Source: JBLNBQ01 sp050260095 (GTDB taxonomy: Bacteria; Bacillota; UBA5301; DYFA01). Taken from it: DNA of 64,000 bases. Position 1 is the first letter of the stretch, and every line of letters begins with the position of its first letter. The notes below the pieces were generated by a model that worked only from the letters and a program-made list of their open reading frames with translations, had not been told where the DNA came from and made no database searches. This document shows, piece by piece, positions 26,751 to 36,505 of the stretch. Position numbers and translations under genes: made by a program. Location of the stretch: assembly GCA_050260095.1 (NCBI GenBank), contig JBLNBQ010000061.1:1-64000 (forward strand). The letters are read 5' to 3'.

Positions 26751-27658
26751 GCGTGGTTCCGCACGAAGGCCATCAGGGACCGGAAGAGGCGGTGGGTGGC
26801 CGGGCGGTCGAGGCGCTCGAGCAGGCGCAGGGTCGCCGGGTGCTCCGGCCAGTGACCGGGTGAGAGCAGCCGGTCGAAAGCGAAGAACGGCGTGGTGAGG
26901 AGGGTGGCCAGCTTCACTCGCCACTCGGGGTGCATCCGGTAGTACAGTACTGCCATGTGGCCCCGCTCGTGCTCCCGCTGGATGATCTGCGGCACCTGGG
27001 CGTACGTCAGGCGGGGAAGATAATGCCAGCTCCGGGCGGCGGGACACTTCACGGCCACGAGCCCGAGCCGGCGCAGGCGCGTCCCCAACTCGAGGTCTTC
27101 CCAGCCGTACTCGGTGAACTCCTCGGAAAAGAGCCCGGCTTCGAGAAGCTTGGCCCGCTCCAGCGAGACGTTCCCCGTCGCGAAGAAGGCCCGCGAGCAG
27201 TCGGAGAGTTTGGGTTCGGCCTTCTGCGGCTCCTCCCAGTCGGGGGTATTGATCACCTGCCCGTGGACGATCCGCCCGCCCTCCGCATGGCAGGCCAGGT
27301 GAGCGGCGATGAAACCGTCGTCCACCACCATGTCGCTGTCCAGGAAGATGATGTATTCTCCCCGCGCCAGGCGGATGCCGGCGTTACGGGCCCGGGCCCT
27401 GCCCGAGTTGGGCTGGCGGTGGTACCGCACGGCGCAGGGGGCCGCGGCGGCGAGTTCGGCGACGAGGTCCGCCGTCCCGTCGGTGGAGCCGTCATCCACC
27501 ACGACCAGCTCGTAGAGGTCGCCCGGTGCGGTCTGGCGGAGGAGCGACTTGAGGCACCGCTCGAGGAACGCCCGGCGGTTGTAGGTTGGGATGACCACGC
27601 TGGCCTTCGGGGCGGGACGCGCGGCGTCGTGCGAGTCGTTCATAGCGACGAGTAGCAT
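26699..27658 (-). CDS. Family 2 glycosyltransferase
   Basis: A 319-residue GT-A fold enzyme, the only clear minus-strand gene here. Signatures: ASVVIPTYNRRAFLERCLKS at residue 18, ELVVVDDGSTDGT (nucleotide Asp), NSGRARARNAGIRLARGEY, LDSDMVVDD (DxD metal motif) and TEYGWEDLELGTRLRRLG (ED acceptor-site motif). No membrane helices are obvious, so it would be cytoplasmic or peripheral. Start ATG 27658 has GGAGGG very close upstream; an ATG at 27643 is possible. It is divergent from the lptC-lptA-lptB operon and probably adds a sugar to lipopolysaccharide or another surface glycan. Confidence 0.85.
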   Translation of the reverse strand: MLLVAMNDSHDAARPAPKASVVIPTYNRRAFLERCLKSLLRQTAPGDLYELVVVDDGSTDGTADLVAELAAAAPCAVRYHRQPNSGRARARNAGIRLARGEYIIFLDSDMVVDDGFIAAHLACHAEGGRIVHGQVINTPDWEEPQKAEPKLSDCSRAFFATGNVSLERAKLLEAGLFSEEFTEYGWEDLELGTRLRRLGLVAVKCPAARSWHYLPRLTYAQVPQIIQREHERGHMAVLYYRMHPEWRVKLATLLTTPFFAFDRLLSPGHWPEHPATLRLLERLDRPATHRLFRSLMAFVRNHAYAEGLREGLRNAQRKS

Positions 27659-27697
27659 TCACCCTCCGCTAGCTTTTCCCTGCAGGTGGGGGAGAGT

Positions 27698-27732
27698 TTG
27701 ACAAGTCCTGGGGTTAAGCGGTGTGTTATAAT
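27698..27732 (+). promoter_or_regulatory. Candidate promoter for the second lpt operon
   Basis: TATAAT at 27727-27732 is preceded by TGT (extended -10), and a perfect TTGACA lies at 27698-27703. The gap between them is 23 bases, far more than the usual 16-18, as at 4175-4209. The extended -10 alone may suffice. Transcription would start about 15 bases before the 27756 gene. Confidence 0.5.
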
Positions 27733-27755
27733 GTTGGCGAACGTCTTCGGGGCAA

Positions 27756-28412
27756 GTGGGTGAGGCTGTGCGGCTGTGGGAGCGGCATTTGCGTCATTGG
27801 CCGGCCGGGCTGCTGGTGGTCGCCGCCGCCTGCGCTTTGGCCTGGTTCGGCGTGGGTTCCCGCGACCGGCGGCTGGGAGACGGTCCGGCGACGCCCCGCC
27901 GCCCGGTGCCGGGCCGCGCCGCCGGGGCGGCCAAGCCGCACCCGGCGCGCCCGACGACGCAGCCCGCTCCACCGGGCGTCGAACTCAAAGGCACGAAACT
28001 CAAGGTGATCGATCCGGTCGCCGGCCGGGTGGCCTGGGAACTCACCCTGGCCTCGGCCGAGCTTTCCGACAGCGGCGAGGCCAGGCTGCGCGGCGTCGCT
28101 GCGGTCTACCACAACGAAGACGGCACCACCTCGGCGCTCTCGGCCCGCCAGGCCAGCCTCGACGCTGGCCAGAAATCCCTCGTCTTCTCCGGGTCGGTCC
28201 GGCTGGCCGCCCCGAACGGAAGCGAACTGCGGGCGGCCGAGCTTCGCTGGGACGCCGGACAGGCCGGCTTCGTCGCCCGTGGCCAGGCGGGTGGGCCGGT
28301 GACCCTCATCCGGGGAACCTCGGTCCTCAGGGCCGCCGAACTCCGGGGGGATTTGGCGCTGAAGAAAGTCAAAGCCACCGGCGGCGTGCGCCTGTCGGGG
28401 CAGGGAAGCTAG
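27756..28412 (+). CDS. LptC-like protein (second copy)
   Basis: A 218-residue protein with one N-terminal membrane helix (HWPAGLLVVAAACALAWFGV), a Pro/Arg-rich linker to residue 70, and a beta-jellyroll with LptC character: KLKVIDPVAGRVAWELTLAS, GVAAVYHNEDGTTSALSARQ, LVFSGSVRLAAPNGSELRAA. This order (target structure, own-structure switch, SELRAAEL repeat) follows LptC/DUF1239 proteins. GTG 27756 or GTG 27768 may be the start. It sits directly before a second lptA and lptB. Whether both LptC copies work in one bridge or in two routes is unknown. Confidence 0.65.
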   Translation: MGEAVRLWERHLRHWPAGLLVVAAACALAWFGVGSRDRRLGDGPATPRRPVPGRAAGAAKPHPARPTTQPAPPGVELKGTKLKVIDPVAGRVAWELTLASAELSDSGEARLRGVAAVYHNEDGTTSALSARQASLDAGQKSLVFSGSVRLAAPNGSELRAAELRWDAGQAGFVARGQAGGPVTLIRGTSVLRAAELRGDLALKKVKATGGVRLSGQGS

Positions 28413-28423
28413 GGGGAGAGGGC

Positions 28424-29101
28424 ATGGATAAGGCACTGTCGGGTCGGCCCACGGCGCTGCGCCAGGCGGGACGCGTCTGGCTGGCGGTCGCGCTCGCGCC
28501 GGCCTTGGCGCTCAGTCTGGGGTTCTTGGCCTGGCGGGAGTCTCCCGCCCTCCGGGCGCTTGCCGCGGGCGCCGGGGGAACAAGCCCGGCCGCACCGGCC
28601 GCGGCGCAGGCCGCCTCCCCGGCCGCCGACAACCTCGAACTCTCCGGCGAGACGATCGAATACGACGTGGCGCACCGGGCCAGCATCGTGACGGGCACGC
28701 CCGGCAACCCGGCGGTGCTGGTCAGCGGCAAGCTGCGCATCACCGCCCCGCGGCTGGAGTATGCGGAAGCCACCGGCCAGGTGAAGGCGGAGGGCGGCGT
28801 CCGCCTGGAACAGGCTTCCCCCGACCAGTTCACCCTGACGGCCCGCCAGTTGACCGCCGACCTCAAGGCCCGTACGGCGCGGGCCCAGGGCGAGGTCGCC
28901 CTCGTCAGCGGCAAGGCGTCGGCCACCGCCGGTCTCGCCGTCTTCCAAGGGAAGGAACGCCAGCTCATCTTGAGCGACTCGCCCGTGGTCAAGCTCGAGG
29001 GCAACGAACTGTCGGGCAAGGAGATCGTCTTCACCCTGGCCGACCAGAAGGTGGTGGCCCGGGGCGGTTCCCGGGTGACGGTCCAGGGGGTGTCGCCGTG
29101 A
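28424..29101 (+). CDS. LptA/OstA-like periplasmic protein (second copy)
   Basis: A 225-residue protein; ATG 28424 has GGGGGAG upstream. Residues about 18-40 form a hydrophobic segment ([20 protein letters not shown]) that could be a signal or an anchor. After an Ala/Pro-rich linker the chain has OstA-type strands: [60 protein letters not shown] and [20 protein letters not shown]. It overlaps lptB by ATGA-type coupling (GTG 29098), which is the classical lptA-lptB order. It differs clearly in sequence from the copy at 12204. Confidence 0.75.
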   Translation: MDKALSGRPTALRQAGRVWLAVALAPALALSLGFLAWRESPALRALAAGAGGTSPAAPAAAQAASPAADNLELSGETIEYDVAHRASIVTGTPGNPAVLVSGKLRITAPRLEYAEATGQVKAEGGVRLEQASPDQFTLTARQLTADLKARTARAQGEVALVSGKASATAGLAVFQGKERQLILSDSPVVKLEGNELSGKEIVFTLADQKVVARGGSRVTVQGVSP

Positions 29102-29817
29102 GGCTGGTCGCCGAGAACCTGGTGAAGAGCTACCGGCACCGCCGCGTGGTGGACGAGGTCTCGCTCTCGGTCTGCCGCGGCGAGGTCGTGGGCCTGCTCG
29201 GCCCCAACGGCGCGGGCAAGACGACCACCTTCTACATGATCGTCGGGCTCGAGCCGGCGGGGGGCGGCCGCATCATCCTGGGCGATCAGGAGGTCACCCA
29301 CCTGCCCATGTACAAGCGGGCCAGGCTAGGCGTCGGCTACCTGACGCAGGAGCCGTCGATCTTCCGCAAGCTCACGGTGGAGCAGAACATCCGGGCCGTC
29401 CTGGAGGTCACGTCGCTCAGCCGGGCCGAGCAGGAACAGCGGCTCGAGAGCCTGCTGGAAGAGTTCAACCTGGCGCGGCTGCGCGGCCTTCTGGGAGGCG
29501 TGCTCTCCGGCGGAGAGCGGCGCCGGACGGAGATCGCCCGGGCGCTCGCCACTTCCCCGGCTTTCATCCTGCTCGACGAACCCTTCACCGGGGTCGACCC
29601 GATCGCGGTGGCCGACATCCAGGGGATCATCCGGTATCTCAAAGAGAAGGGGCTGGGGGTGCTCATCACCGACCACAACGTCCGGGAGACGCTGGCCATC
29701 ACCGACCGGGCGTACATCATCCATCAGGGGAAGGTGCTCGCGTCGGGGAGCGCGGCGGAGATCGCCGCCGACCCGCAGGCCCGCAAGTTCTACCTGGGCG
29801 AGAAGTTCGCGCTGTAG
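29098..29817 (+). CDS. lptB: LPS export ABC ATPase LptB
   Basis: Powers extraction of lipopolysaccharide from the inner membrane with LptF/G. The 239 residues have LptB identity throughout: Walker [36 protein letters not shown]-loop [19 protein letters not shown], signature [16 protein letters not shown], Walker [17 protein letters not shown], and switch His in [29 protein letters not shown] is the family end block. The GTG start overlaps the lptA-like stop. It is the only lptB in the window, so both LptF/G copies probably use it. Confidence 0.95.
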   Translation: MRLVAENLVKSYRHRRVVDEVSLSVCRGEVVGLLGPNGAGKTTTFYMIVGLEPAGGGRIILGDQEVTHLPMYKRARLGVGYLTQEPSIFRKLTVEQNIRAVLEVTSLSRAEQEQRLESLLEEFNLARLRGLLGGVLSGGERRRTEIARALATSPAFILLDEPFTGVDPIAVADIQGIIRYLKEKGLGVLITDHNVRETLAITDRAYIIHQGKVLASGSAAEIAADPQARKFYLGEKFAL

Positions 29818-29850
29818 CCCGGGGAAAAGGCCGAGGATTGGGGAGAAACG

Positions 29851-30951
29851 ATGCTGCGTACGCTGGACAGGTACCTGTTCCGCCAGGTGATGGGACCGCT
29901 GTGGTTCGGGGTGGCGACCTTCACGACCCTCTTCATCGGGTCCGACTTGGTCAACATCGCCTCGGCCGTGGTGTCTGAAGGCGCGCCGGTCGGCTCGGCC
30001 GCCCATCTCCTGCTGCTCAAGCTGCCGCAGATCATCGTTTGGACCTTCCCGATGTCGGTTCTGATGGGCACGCTGCTCGCCCTCTCCCGCCTCTCCTCCA
30101 CCAGCGAGCTGGTGGCGATGCGGGCCGGCGGGGTGAGCTTCTTCCGTCTCATGGTGCCGGTGCTGGCCATCGGCGCGCTGGTCGCCGCCCTCAGCATCGG
30201 CCTGGGCGAGGCGGTGGTGCCTTGGGCCAACCAGGAGGCGCAGCGGGTGATGATCGAGGAGGTCCAGGGAGGGAAGCTTCCCCGCGTCACCAAGAACGTC
30301 ATGCTGCGCGACTTCTCGGGGGGTAGGCTGTCGCGGCTCATCTACGCCACCGACTTCGACCAGCAGACCGCCACAATGCGCAATGTGGCGATGCTCGAAT
30401 GGCGCGACGGCGAGCCTTTCCGGCAGACCACCGCCGACCGGCTGGTCTGGGAGAAGGACGGATGGTACTTCGTCGACGGCAAGACGTACCTGTTCGCCGG
30501 CCCGGAAGGGAAGGGGCAGGTCACGGAGATCAGCTTCCGGGATGGGAAGCAGCGGGCAGCCTTGAACGAGCGGCCGGAGGACATCCCCCGCAGCCAGAAG
30601 AGCCCGGAGACCATGACCCTCTCCGAACTGCGGACCCAGATCGCCTTGCTCCGGCGCAACCATGAGGTGGTCCGGAATTACGCGCTCCAGTATTGGCTCA
30701 AGTTCGCCACCCCGTTTTCCAGCCTGGTCTTCGCCTTCATCGGCACGCCGCTCGGCATCCAGCATCACCGGCGTGCCACCTCGGTCGGTTTCGGGCTTTC
30801 GATCGTCATCATCTTCGCCTACTACGTGCTCATGACGCTCTTCAGCGCGCTGGGCCGGGGCGGAGTCGTGGCGCCGGGCGTCGCCGCCTGGGCGCCCGAT
30901 ATGCTCCTGTTCCTGGCGGGAACCTGGTTCGTGGTCCGGGCGCGCAAGTAG
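29851..30951 (+). CDS. LptF/LptG family permease (second copy)
   Basis: A 366-residue inner membrane half-permease. The N-terminus LRTLDRYLFRQVMGPLWFGV, the coupling region STSELVAMRAGGVSFFRLM, and the closing helices after NYALQYWLKFATPFSSLVFA follow YjgP/YjgQ proteins. The periplasmic jellyroll spans about residues 130-260. It lies 33 bases after lptB and just before the DUF3084 gene, an order seen in diderm Bacillota. With the copy at 7920 it would make the LptFG heterodimer; which is F or G is open. Confidence 0.9.
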   Translation: MLRTLDRYLFRQVMGPLWFGVATFTTLFIGSDLVNIASAVVSEGAPVGSAAHLLLLKLPQIIVWTFPMSVLMGTLLALSRLSSTSELVAMRAGGVSFFRLMVPVLAIGALVAALSIGLGEAVVPWANQEAQRVMIEEVQGGKLPRVTKNVMLRDFSGGRLSRLIYATDFDQQTATMRNVAMLEWRDGEPFRQTTADRLVWEKDGWYFVDGKTYLFAGPEGKGQVTEISFRDGKQRAALNERPEDIPRSQKSPETMTLSELRTQIALLRRNHEVVRNYALQYWLKFATPFSSLVFAFIGTPLGIQHHRRATSVGFGLSIVIIFAYYVLMTLFSALGRGGVVAPGVAAWAPDMLLFLAGTWFVVRARK

Positions 30952-30990
30952 CGGGCGCCCCAGTCGAAGGCAGCAAGGGAGAGACAGCCT

Positions 30991-32271
30991 GTGTACGGGA
31001 TCTTCCTGATCCTGGTGCTGGTGATCACCGGAGGGCTCATCGCATACCTCGGCGACCTGGTGGGGCGGAAGGTCGGGCGCAAGCGCCTCAGCCTGTTCGG
31101 CCTCAGGCCCAGGTATACGTCGATCATCATCACGGTCATCTCCGGGATCTTCATCGTCGCCGGCACGCTGACCGTCCTGTCGGTGGTCTCGTCCGACGTA
31201 CGGACGGCCCTGTTCTCGATGAAGCAGCTTCAGCAAACCTTGGCCCAGAACCAGGTGCAGCTCAGGCTCAAGGACGCCGAGATCGCGGACAAGCAAGCCC
31301 GGGCGACGGCGCTGGAGAACGAGATCTCCGTCAAGTCCTCCCAGTACGACGCGCTCGACCGCCAGCTGCAGACGGTCCTCAACCAGCGCAACGCGGTGGA
31401 CGAGGCGCTCAAGAAGGTCAAGGACCAGCTGGTCCAGATTCAAACCCAGTACACCCAGGTCATCGCCGACTACCGCACGGCGCAGAGCCATCTCTCCTCG
31501 ACCTCGGAACAGCTGGGGTTCGAGAAGGCGCGGGTCGACCGGCTGAAGGAGCTGGCCGCGCCGCTGGCCAAGGCGGTGGACGACCTCACCAAGCAGGTCG
31601 AGAGCCTGACGCAGGAGAAGAGCAAGCTCGAGAGCGAGATCTCGACTCTCCGGACCGACCTCTTCTTCGGCAACACGGCGTACCGGGCCGATGAGATCGT
31701 GCTCTCCACGGTCATCCAGGGCGGGCGTCCGGTCGACGCCGTGAAGAAAGACCTGCTGGCCTTCCTCAACGGGCCAGCGAACGAGGCGGCCAAGAAGCGC
31801 GGCGCCAAGATCGAGGGCAAGGACACGGCGCTCCAGGTGGTGCCGGAACACTTCGACCAGGCGGCGCAGCTGATCTCCGCGACCAGCGAGCGGGTGGTAG
31901 TCCGGGTGGTCTCCTACACCAACACGCTGGTGGGCAACCCGGTTCCGGTCTACTTCCAGCTCTTCCGGAACCAGAAGATCTTCAAGAAGGACGAGGTCAT
32001 CGCCCAGCGGCGGATTGATGGCTCGCTCTCCTCGGACCAGTTGCTGATGGAGATCCTGGCGCTTCTTCAGGACGTCAACGAGCGCGCCACCAAGCAGGGA
32101 ATGGTGACGACGGCCGAAGGCACCGTGGGGCGGACCACCAACTGGACCGAGATCCCCGACACGATCAACCGGATCAAGGCTCAGGGCGGCATGGTGACGG
32201 TCCAGGCGGTGGCGCAGGAGGATACCTGGTCGGCCGATGGACCGCTCCAGGTCCGGCTGGAGATCCGCTAG
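30991..32271 (+). CDS. DUF3084 envelope protein (two helices plus periplasmic coiled coil)
   Basis: A 426-residue protein, GTG start. Two hydrophobic helices at about 3-24 and 46-68 flank a short loop with RKVGRKRLSLFGLRPRYTSI, a strongly conserved DUF3084 signature. A long coiled coil follows (about 78-230: repeated QLQ and KVKDQL heptads), then an alpha/beta C-terminal domain from 235 (FFGNTAYRADEIVLSTVIQG, VVVRVVSYTNTLVGNPVPV). DUF3084 proteins occur in cyanobacteria and diderm Bacillota, often next to lpt genes, which this order matches. Function not established; a link in lipopolysaccharide transport is suggested by context. Confidence 0.85.
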   Translation: MYGIFLILVLVITGGLIAYLGDLVGRKVGRKRLSLFGLRPRYTSIIITVISGIFIVAGTLTVLSVVSSDVRTALFSMKQLQQTLAQNQVQLRLKDAEIADKQARATALENEISVKSSQYDALDRQLQTVLNQRNAVDEALKKVKDQLVQIQTQYTQVIADYRTAQSHLSSTSEQLGFEKARVDRLKELAAPLAKAVDDLTKQVESLTQEKSKLESEISTLRTDLFFGNTAYRADEIVLSTVIQGGRPVDAVKKDLLAFLNGPANEAAKKRGAKIEGKDTALQVVPEHFDQAAQLISATSERVVVRVVSYTNTLVGNPVPVYFQLFRNQKIFKKDEVIAQRRIDGSLSSDQLLMEILALLQDVNERATKQGMVTTAEGTVGRTTNWTEIPDTINRIKAQGGMVTVQAVAQEDTWSADGPLQVRLEIR

Positions 32272-32392
32272 GCCCACCGGTGGCGACTGGCAGGCCCGGC
32301 AAGCATTCCCGCAGCTTGAGGGCAGGAATCGCCGCCGCCGGCGGTGAAGTAGCTACCCAAGAAAACAGCGGTCACTGGTACGAGCAGACGAC

Positions 32393-32582
32393 ACGCACGT
32401 TTTGACGCAGCAAGACCTGAGCCAGGACACGCACCTGTACGCACCACGAGACGCAGCAAGACAGTCGCAGGCAACGCAGCTTAGACGCAGCAGACGACGG
32501 AGCAACAAACGCACCGCACCTACGCACTACTTCGCAGCACTGATCGGCGCAGCAAGGCATCAGGGTCTGTCGCACCGTCGCA
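32393..32582 (+). repeat. Helically phased array of ACGCA-type short repeats
   Basis: The pentamer ACGCA starts at 32393, 32405, 32429, 32439, 32451, 32474, 32485, 32509 and 32522, with TCGCA at 32465, 32532, 32570 and 32578 and GCGCA at 32547. Most spacings are about 10-13 or 23-24 bases, close to multiples of 11.6. Several copies extend to GACGCAGCAAGA. The array is degenerate and has no identical spacers. It could be a protein-binding array or a structured RNA; neither is proven. Confidence 0.5.
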
Positions 32583-32614
32583 CTAAGGCCAGTGGCTACC
32601 GTAGGCGGGAAGCG

Positions 32615-32642
32615 CGTTTGAGGTAACAAGGAGACTCAAACG
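32615..32642 (+). promoter_or_regulatory. 8-pair hairpin with AAGGAG in its loop
   Basis: CGTTTGAG (32615-32622) and CTCAAACG (32635-32642) are perfectly complementary around a 12-base loop that contains AAGGAG. It lies about 50 bases before the TTG of the 32693 gene, whose own ribosome site is further on, so it is a possible leader element rather than the start site itself. Confidence 0.35.
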
Positions 32643-32692
32643 ACTTCCCGTCTTCCATTTGTCTCAAGGAGAGCGGAGAGGAGGGGGCAGGC

Positions 32693-33769
32693 TTGAGCAG
32701 AAAGCTGGTCGCGGTGGCCTTCGGGCTACTCATCTGGCTTGCGCCGGCGCTGCCGGCCAGAGCCGCCTCTTTGCTGCTCTCGCCGGGAGCGACCGCCCCT
32801 GGCCTCGGTTCCGCGCCGCTCCCCGCCGGCACGCTGCGCCAGGGGCACGCGCTGGCCGACGGCCCGGTCGTGGTGGGCAACGCCCGCCGCCTGTCCGACC
32901 TGGTGGACCTGGCCGGCGCGGGTTCGCCGGAGGAAGACGCCCACGGCCTGGCCAGCGTCGCGCTGGGTGCGGTGAACAGCCTCTCCGGCCTCTCTTCGCT
33001 AACTCCCGCCAGCCGGGGGCTGGTGTTCTCCGCCGACCTGGATTCCGGGAACGCGCCAACCCTTTACTCCAGAGTCGTCGGGGTCGCCGAAAACTACCAG
33101 TTGAGCCGGGTTCCGGGCGCGCCGCGCCTCGTGGGCACCTCCCCCTTGGGCGGGGCGTCCTTGACCGGACAGTTCGTGCCCGCCGGCGGGCCGCGCCTGT
33201 TCGTGCCCGACCTGCAGCTGGCGTCCGGCGAAGCCCGCTCGTCCTACCTGGCCGAACTCGGTGGGATCCGCCTCTCGGGCCGCCTCTCGCAGCTCGACGA
33301 TCACGACTCCCAGGCGTATGACCTGGTGGCCAGCCTGCCCCTGGCCTCCCCCAACGTGGGGGTTTCGGCCCACTACCATCTGGTCGACGTCGACCGGCTG
33401 GCCGGGGACCCGACGCTCAAGGCTCCGACCCGCCAGACGGTGGGCGTCGGCGGCGAAGTGGCGCTCACCGGCGGCACGGTGCTCAAGGCCGGCTATGAGG
33501 TGACGCGCGACGGGGCGGTCCTCACGGGCACCCGGACCGACGCCGACCTTTCGCTCAAGCTCAACCCCCGCACGGACGTCTCGGCCGGGGTGCGGCTCGA
33601 CCGCGACCTCTCGGCCGGGCCGCAGGTCCGCACCTCGCTGGGGGTTGGGTACCAGCTCTCCGGCGACGCGGCCCTCCGCGCCTCCTACACGCTGATCAAT
33701 TTCGGGGCCGAGGCCCAGAAGAGCCAGGACAAGCGCCTCGCCTCCGCCGAACTCTCCTTGCGCTTCTGA
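32693..33769 (+). CDS. Outer membrane beta-barrel protein related to the OmpM barrel
   Basis: A 358-residue protein, TTG start after AGGAGGGGG. Signal peptide LVAVAFGLLIWLAPALPARA. The mature chain shows amphipathic strands and ends SAELSLRF with C-terminal Phe. Its last third (GVGYQLSGDAALRASYTLIN then FG, and KAGYEVTRDG, DVSAGVRLDRDL) resembles the C-terminus of the SLH-barrel protein encoded at 39669 (GLGYNFAPNGTLLVGYRLID), so the two are probably paralogous barrels; this one lacks the SLH domain. They flank the RuvX-like and ATP synthase genes. Function: likely an outer membrane pore or structural protein, by inference. Confidence 0.65.
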   Translation: MSRKLVAVAFGLLIWLAPALPARAASLLLSPGATAPGLGSAPLPAGTLRQGHALADGPVVVGNARRLSDLVDLAGAGSPEEDAHGLASVALGAVNSLSGLSSLTPASRGLVFSADLDSGNAPTLYSRVVGVAENYQLSRVPGAPRLVGTSPLGGASLTGQFVPAGGPRLFVPDLQLASGEARSSYLAELGGIRLSGRLSQLDDHDSQAYDLVASLPLASPNVGVSAHYHLVDVDRLAGDPTLKAPTRQTVGVGGEVALTGGTVLKAGYEVTRDGAVLTGTRTDADLSLKLNPRTDVSAGVRLDRDLSAGPQVRTSLGVGYQLSGDAALRASYTLINFGAEAQKSQDKRLASAELSLRF

Positions 33770-33811
33770 AGCGCCGGCAGGAAACCCGCGCACCCCGCCG
33801 AAGCTTTCCGC

Positions 33812-34231
33812 ATGATCGGCACGTACATCGCCGCGGTCGATCCCGGAAAAGACAAGGCCGGCCTCGCACTGGTCGGGGCGGATGGGCGCGTCGTCGAGCA
33901 GCTCATCCTGGCGCCGGCCGCGGTGGCGGCGCGCCTTAAGGCGTGGCAGGCAGCCTACCCGGTCGAGGCCATCGTCCTCGGGGACCGCACCCGGTCGGCC
34001 GACTTCCGCCGGCGGCTCGCCGACGAGGGCGTGACCGGCCCCGCCTGCCCGCTGGTCACCGTCGACGAACATTTTTCGACCCAGGAGGCCCGCCGCCGCT
34101 ATTTAGAGGCGAACCCGGGCCGCGGCCTGGCCCGTTGGCTCCCGGTCTCGCTGCGCAGCCCCGACCGTCCGGTCGACGATTACGTGGCGGTGATCCTCGC
34201 CGAGCGCTACCTGGGAAGGTCCGCCAACTGA
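33812..34231 (+). CDS. RuvX/YqgF-like RNase H-fold nuclease
   Basis: A 139-residue protein of the size of RuvX. The N-terminal strand IAAVDPGKDKAGLALVGADG carries the first acidic residue, EAIVLGD the second strand, TVDEHFSTQEARRRYLE the conserved DE-TT-like block, and RPVDDYVAVILAERYL the C-terminal acidic helix. In the family, YqgF trims the 5' end of pre-16S rRNA or resolves Holliday junctions. It is more divergent than typical RuvX (no TSGXXGXR-like loop), so the exact role is open. It starts 42 bases after the barrel gene; a terminator-like hairpin separates it from the atp genes. Confidence 0.6.
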   Translation: MIGTYIAAVDPGKDKAGLALVGADGRVVEQLILAPAAVAARLKAWQAAYPVEAIVLGDRTRSADFRRRLADEGVTGPACPLVTVDEHFSTQEARRRYLEANPGRGLARWLPVSLRSPDRPVDDYVAVILAERYLGRSAN

Positions 34232-34287
34232 GCAAAGTTGTGGGACAGGTAAAGAAGGAAACGCCTCACCCATCCAGAATTAGTCAC

Positions 34288-34318
34288 CGGTGTATTGGCG
34301 CGCACCGCTTTTATTTTT
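34288..34318 (+). terminator. Terminator-like hairpin between the RuvX-like gene and atpH
   Basis: CGGTGT (34288-34293) pairs with GCACCG (34302-34307, one G-T pair), loop of 8, followed by CTTTTATTTTT to 34318. It lies only 18 bases before the atpH start, so it may work as an attenuator. No clear atp promoter is seen after it. Confidence 0.4.
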
Positions 34319-34336
34319 AGGCCTGGGGGATGAGCA

Positions 34337-34933
34337 GTGCAAAACAGGGTGGTGGCGGGAAGATACGCGGCAGCGCTCTTCCGGACTGCGGTGGCCCGCG
34401 GCGAGATGGAGCGGGTCGAACGCGACTTGGCGTTACTGGTTTCCACGCTGGGGGCAGAGGAGAGCCTCCGCCGGTTCCTCGACAGCCCCATGAACCCGCT
34501 GGGCGCCAAGAAAGAGCTACTGGGCAAGGTTTTCGGCGACAAGATTTCCCTTACGGTCCGCAACTTCCTCTTTCTCCTCGTCGACAAGAAACGGCACGAA
34601 TACCTGGGCGCCATCGCTGAACTTTACCGCGAGCACGTCAACGCGGCCCGGGGCATCACCGTGGCCAAGGTGCGGTCGGCCCAGCCACTCACCCCGCAGG
34701 TGCGGGAAGCCATCCGGGCCAAACTCCGGAATCTGACCGGCCGCGAGATCGAACTGGAAGAGCAGATCGACGCGTCGGTGGTCGGGGGCGTCTACCTCCG
34801 GGTCGGAAACCGGGTGATCGACTACACCATTCAAAAGCAACTTGAGGAGCTGCGAGAGGGTATTGCCACCGGGCGGATCAACCTGGGGGGTAAGGCCGCC
34901 CGCAAACGGGTGCAGTGGAAGAAAGAACAGTAG
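34337..34933 (+). CDS. atpH: ATP synthase F1 subunit delta
   Basis: Links F1 to the peripheral stalk. GTG start, 198 residues. The N-terminal six-helix bundle begins NRVVAGRYAAALFRTAV and the second part has LPLTV-like features: SLTVRNFLFLLVDKKRHEYL, ITVAKVRSAQPLTPQVREAI and the diagnostic C-terminal DASVVGGVYLRVGNRVIDYT. A 15-residue Lys/Arg-rich tail after residue 180 is longer than usual. It opens the F1 gene run; genes for subunits a, c and b, which normally precede it, are not here. Confidence 0.92.
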   Translation: MQNRVVAGRYAAALFRTAVARGEMERVERDLALLVSTLGAEESLRRFLDSPMNPLGAKKELLGKVFGDKISLTVRNFLFLLVDKKRHEYLGAIAELYREHVNAARGITVAKVRSAQPLTPQVREAIRAKLRNLTGREIELEEQIDASVVGGVYLRVGNRVIDYTIQKQLEELREGIATGRINLGGKAARKRVQWKKEQ

Positions 34934-34939
34934 GGGTGA

Positions 34940-36478
<1,539 letters not shown>

Positions 36479-36505
36479 GCGTAAGGCGCCCGGAGGTGAA
36501 ATAGC

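Larger units (their letters stand above)
32272..32692. other. 420-base non-coding region between the lpt cluster and a barrel gene
   Basis: No supported gene. The first 70 bases hold GC-rich palindromes (CCACCGGTGG; GCCGCCGCCGGCGG) without a T-tract. The middle is T-poor on the plus strand and carries a phased short-repeat array (separate entry). A perfect 8-pair hairpin at 32615-32642 precedes the ribosome site of the next gene. No convincing -35/-10 pair was found. Confidence 0.6.

Noticed and set aside
29326..32277. A 983-residue antisense open frame across lptB, lptF and DUF3084
   Set aside because: Long antisense frames are normal at this GC content when the sense codons favour G/C in the third position. 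The sense genes have clear family motifs; the antisense one has none.
32393..32582. CRISPR array
   Set aside because: The repeats are only 5-12 bases, degenerate, with spacings near 12 and 24 bases. No cas genes are present.
32402..32626. A 74-residue open frame in the phased-repeat region
   Set aside because: It has no ribosome site, a very basic, low-quality composition and is produced by the T-poor repeat sequence itself; an opposing frame exists too.
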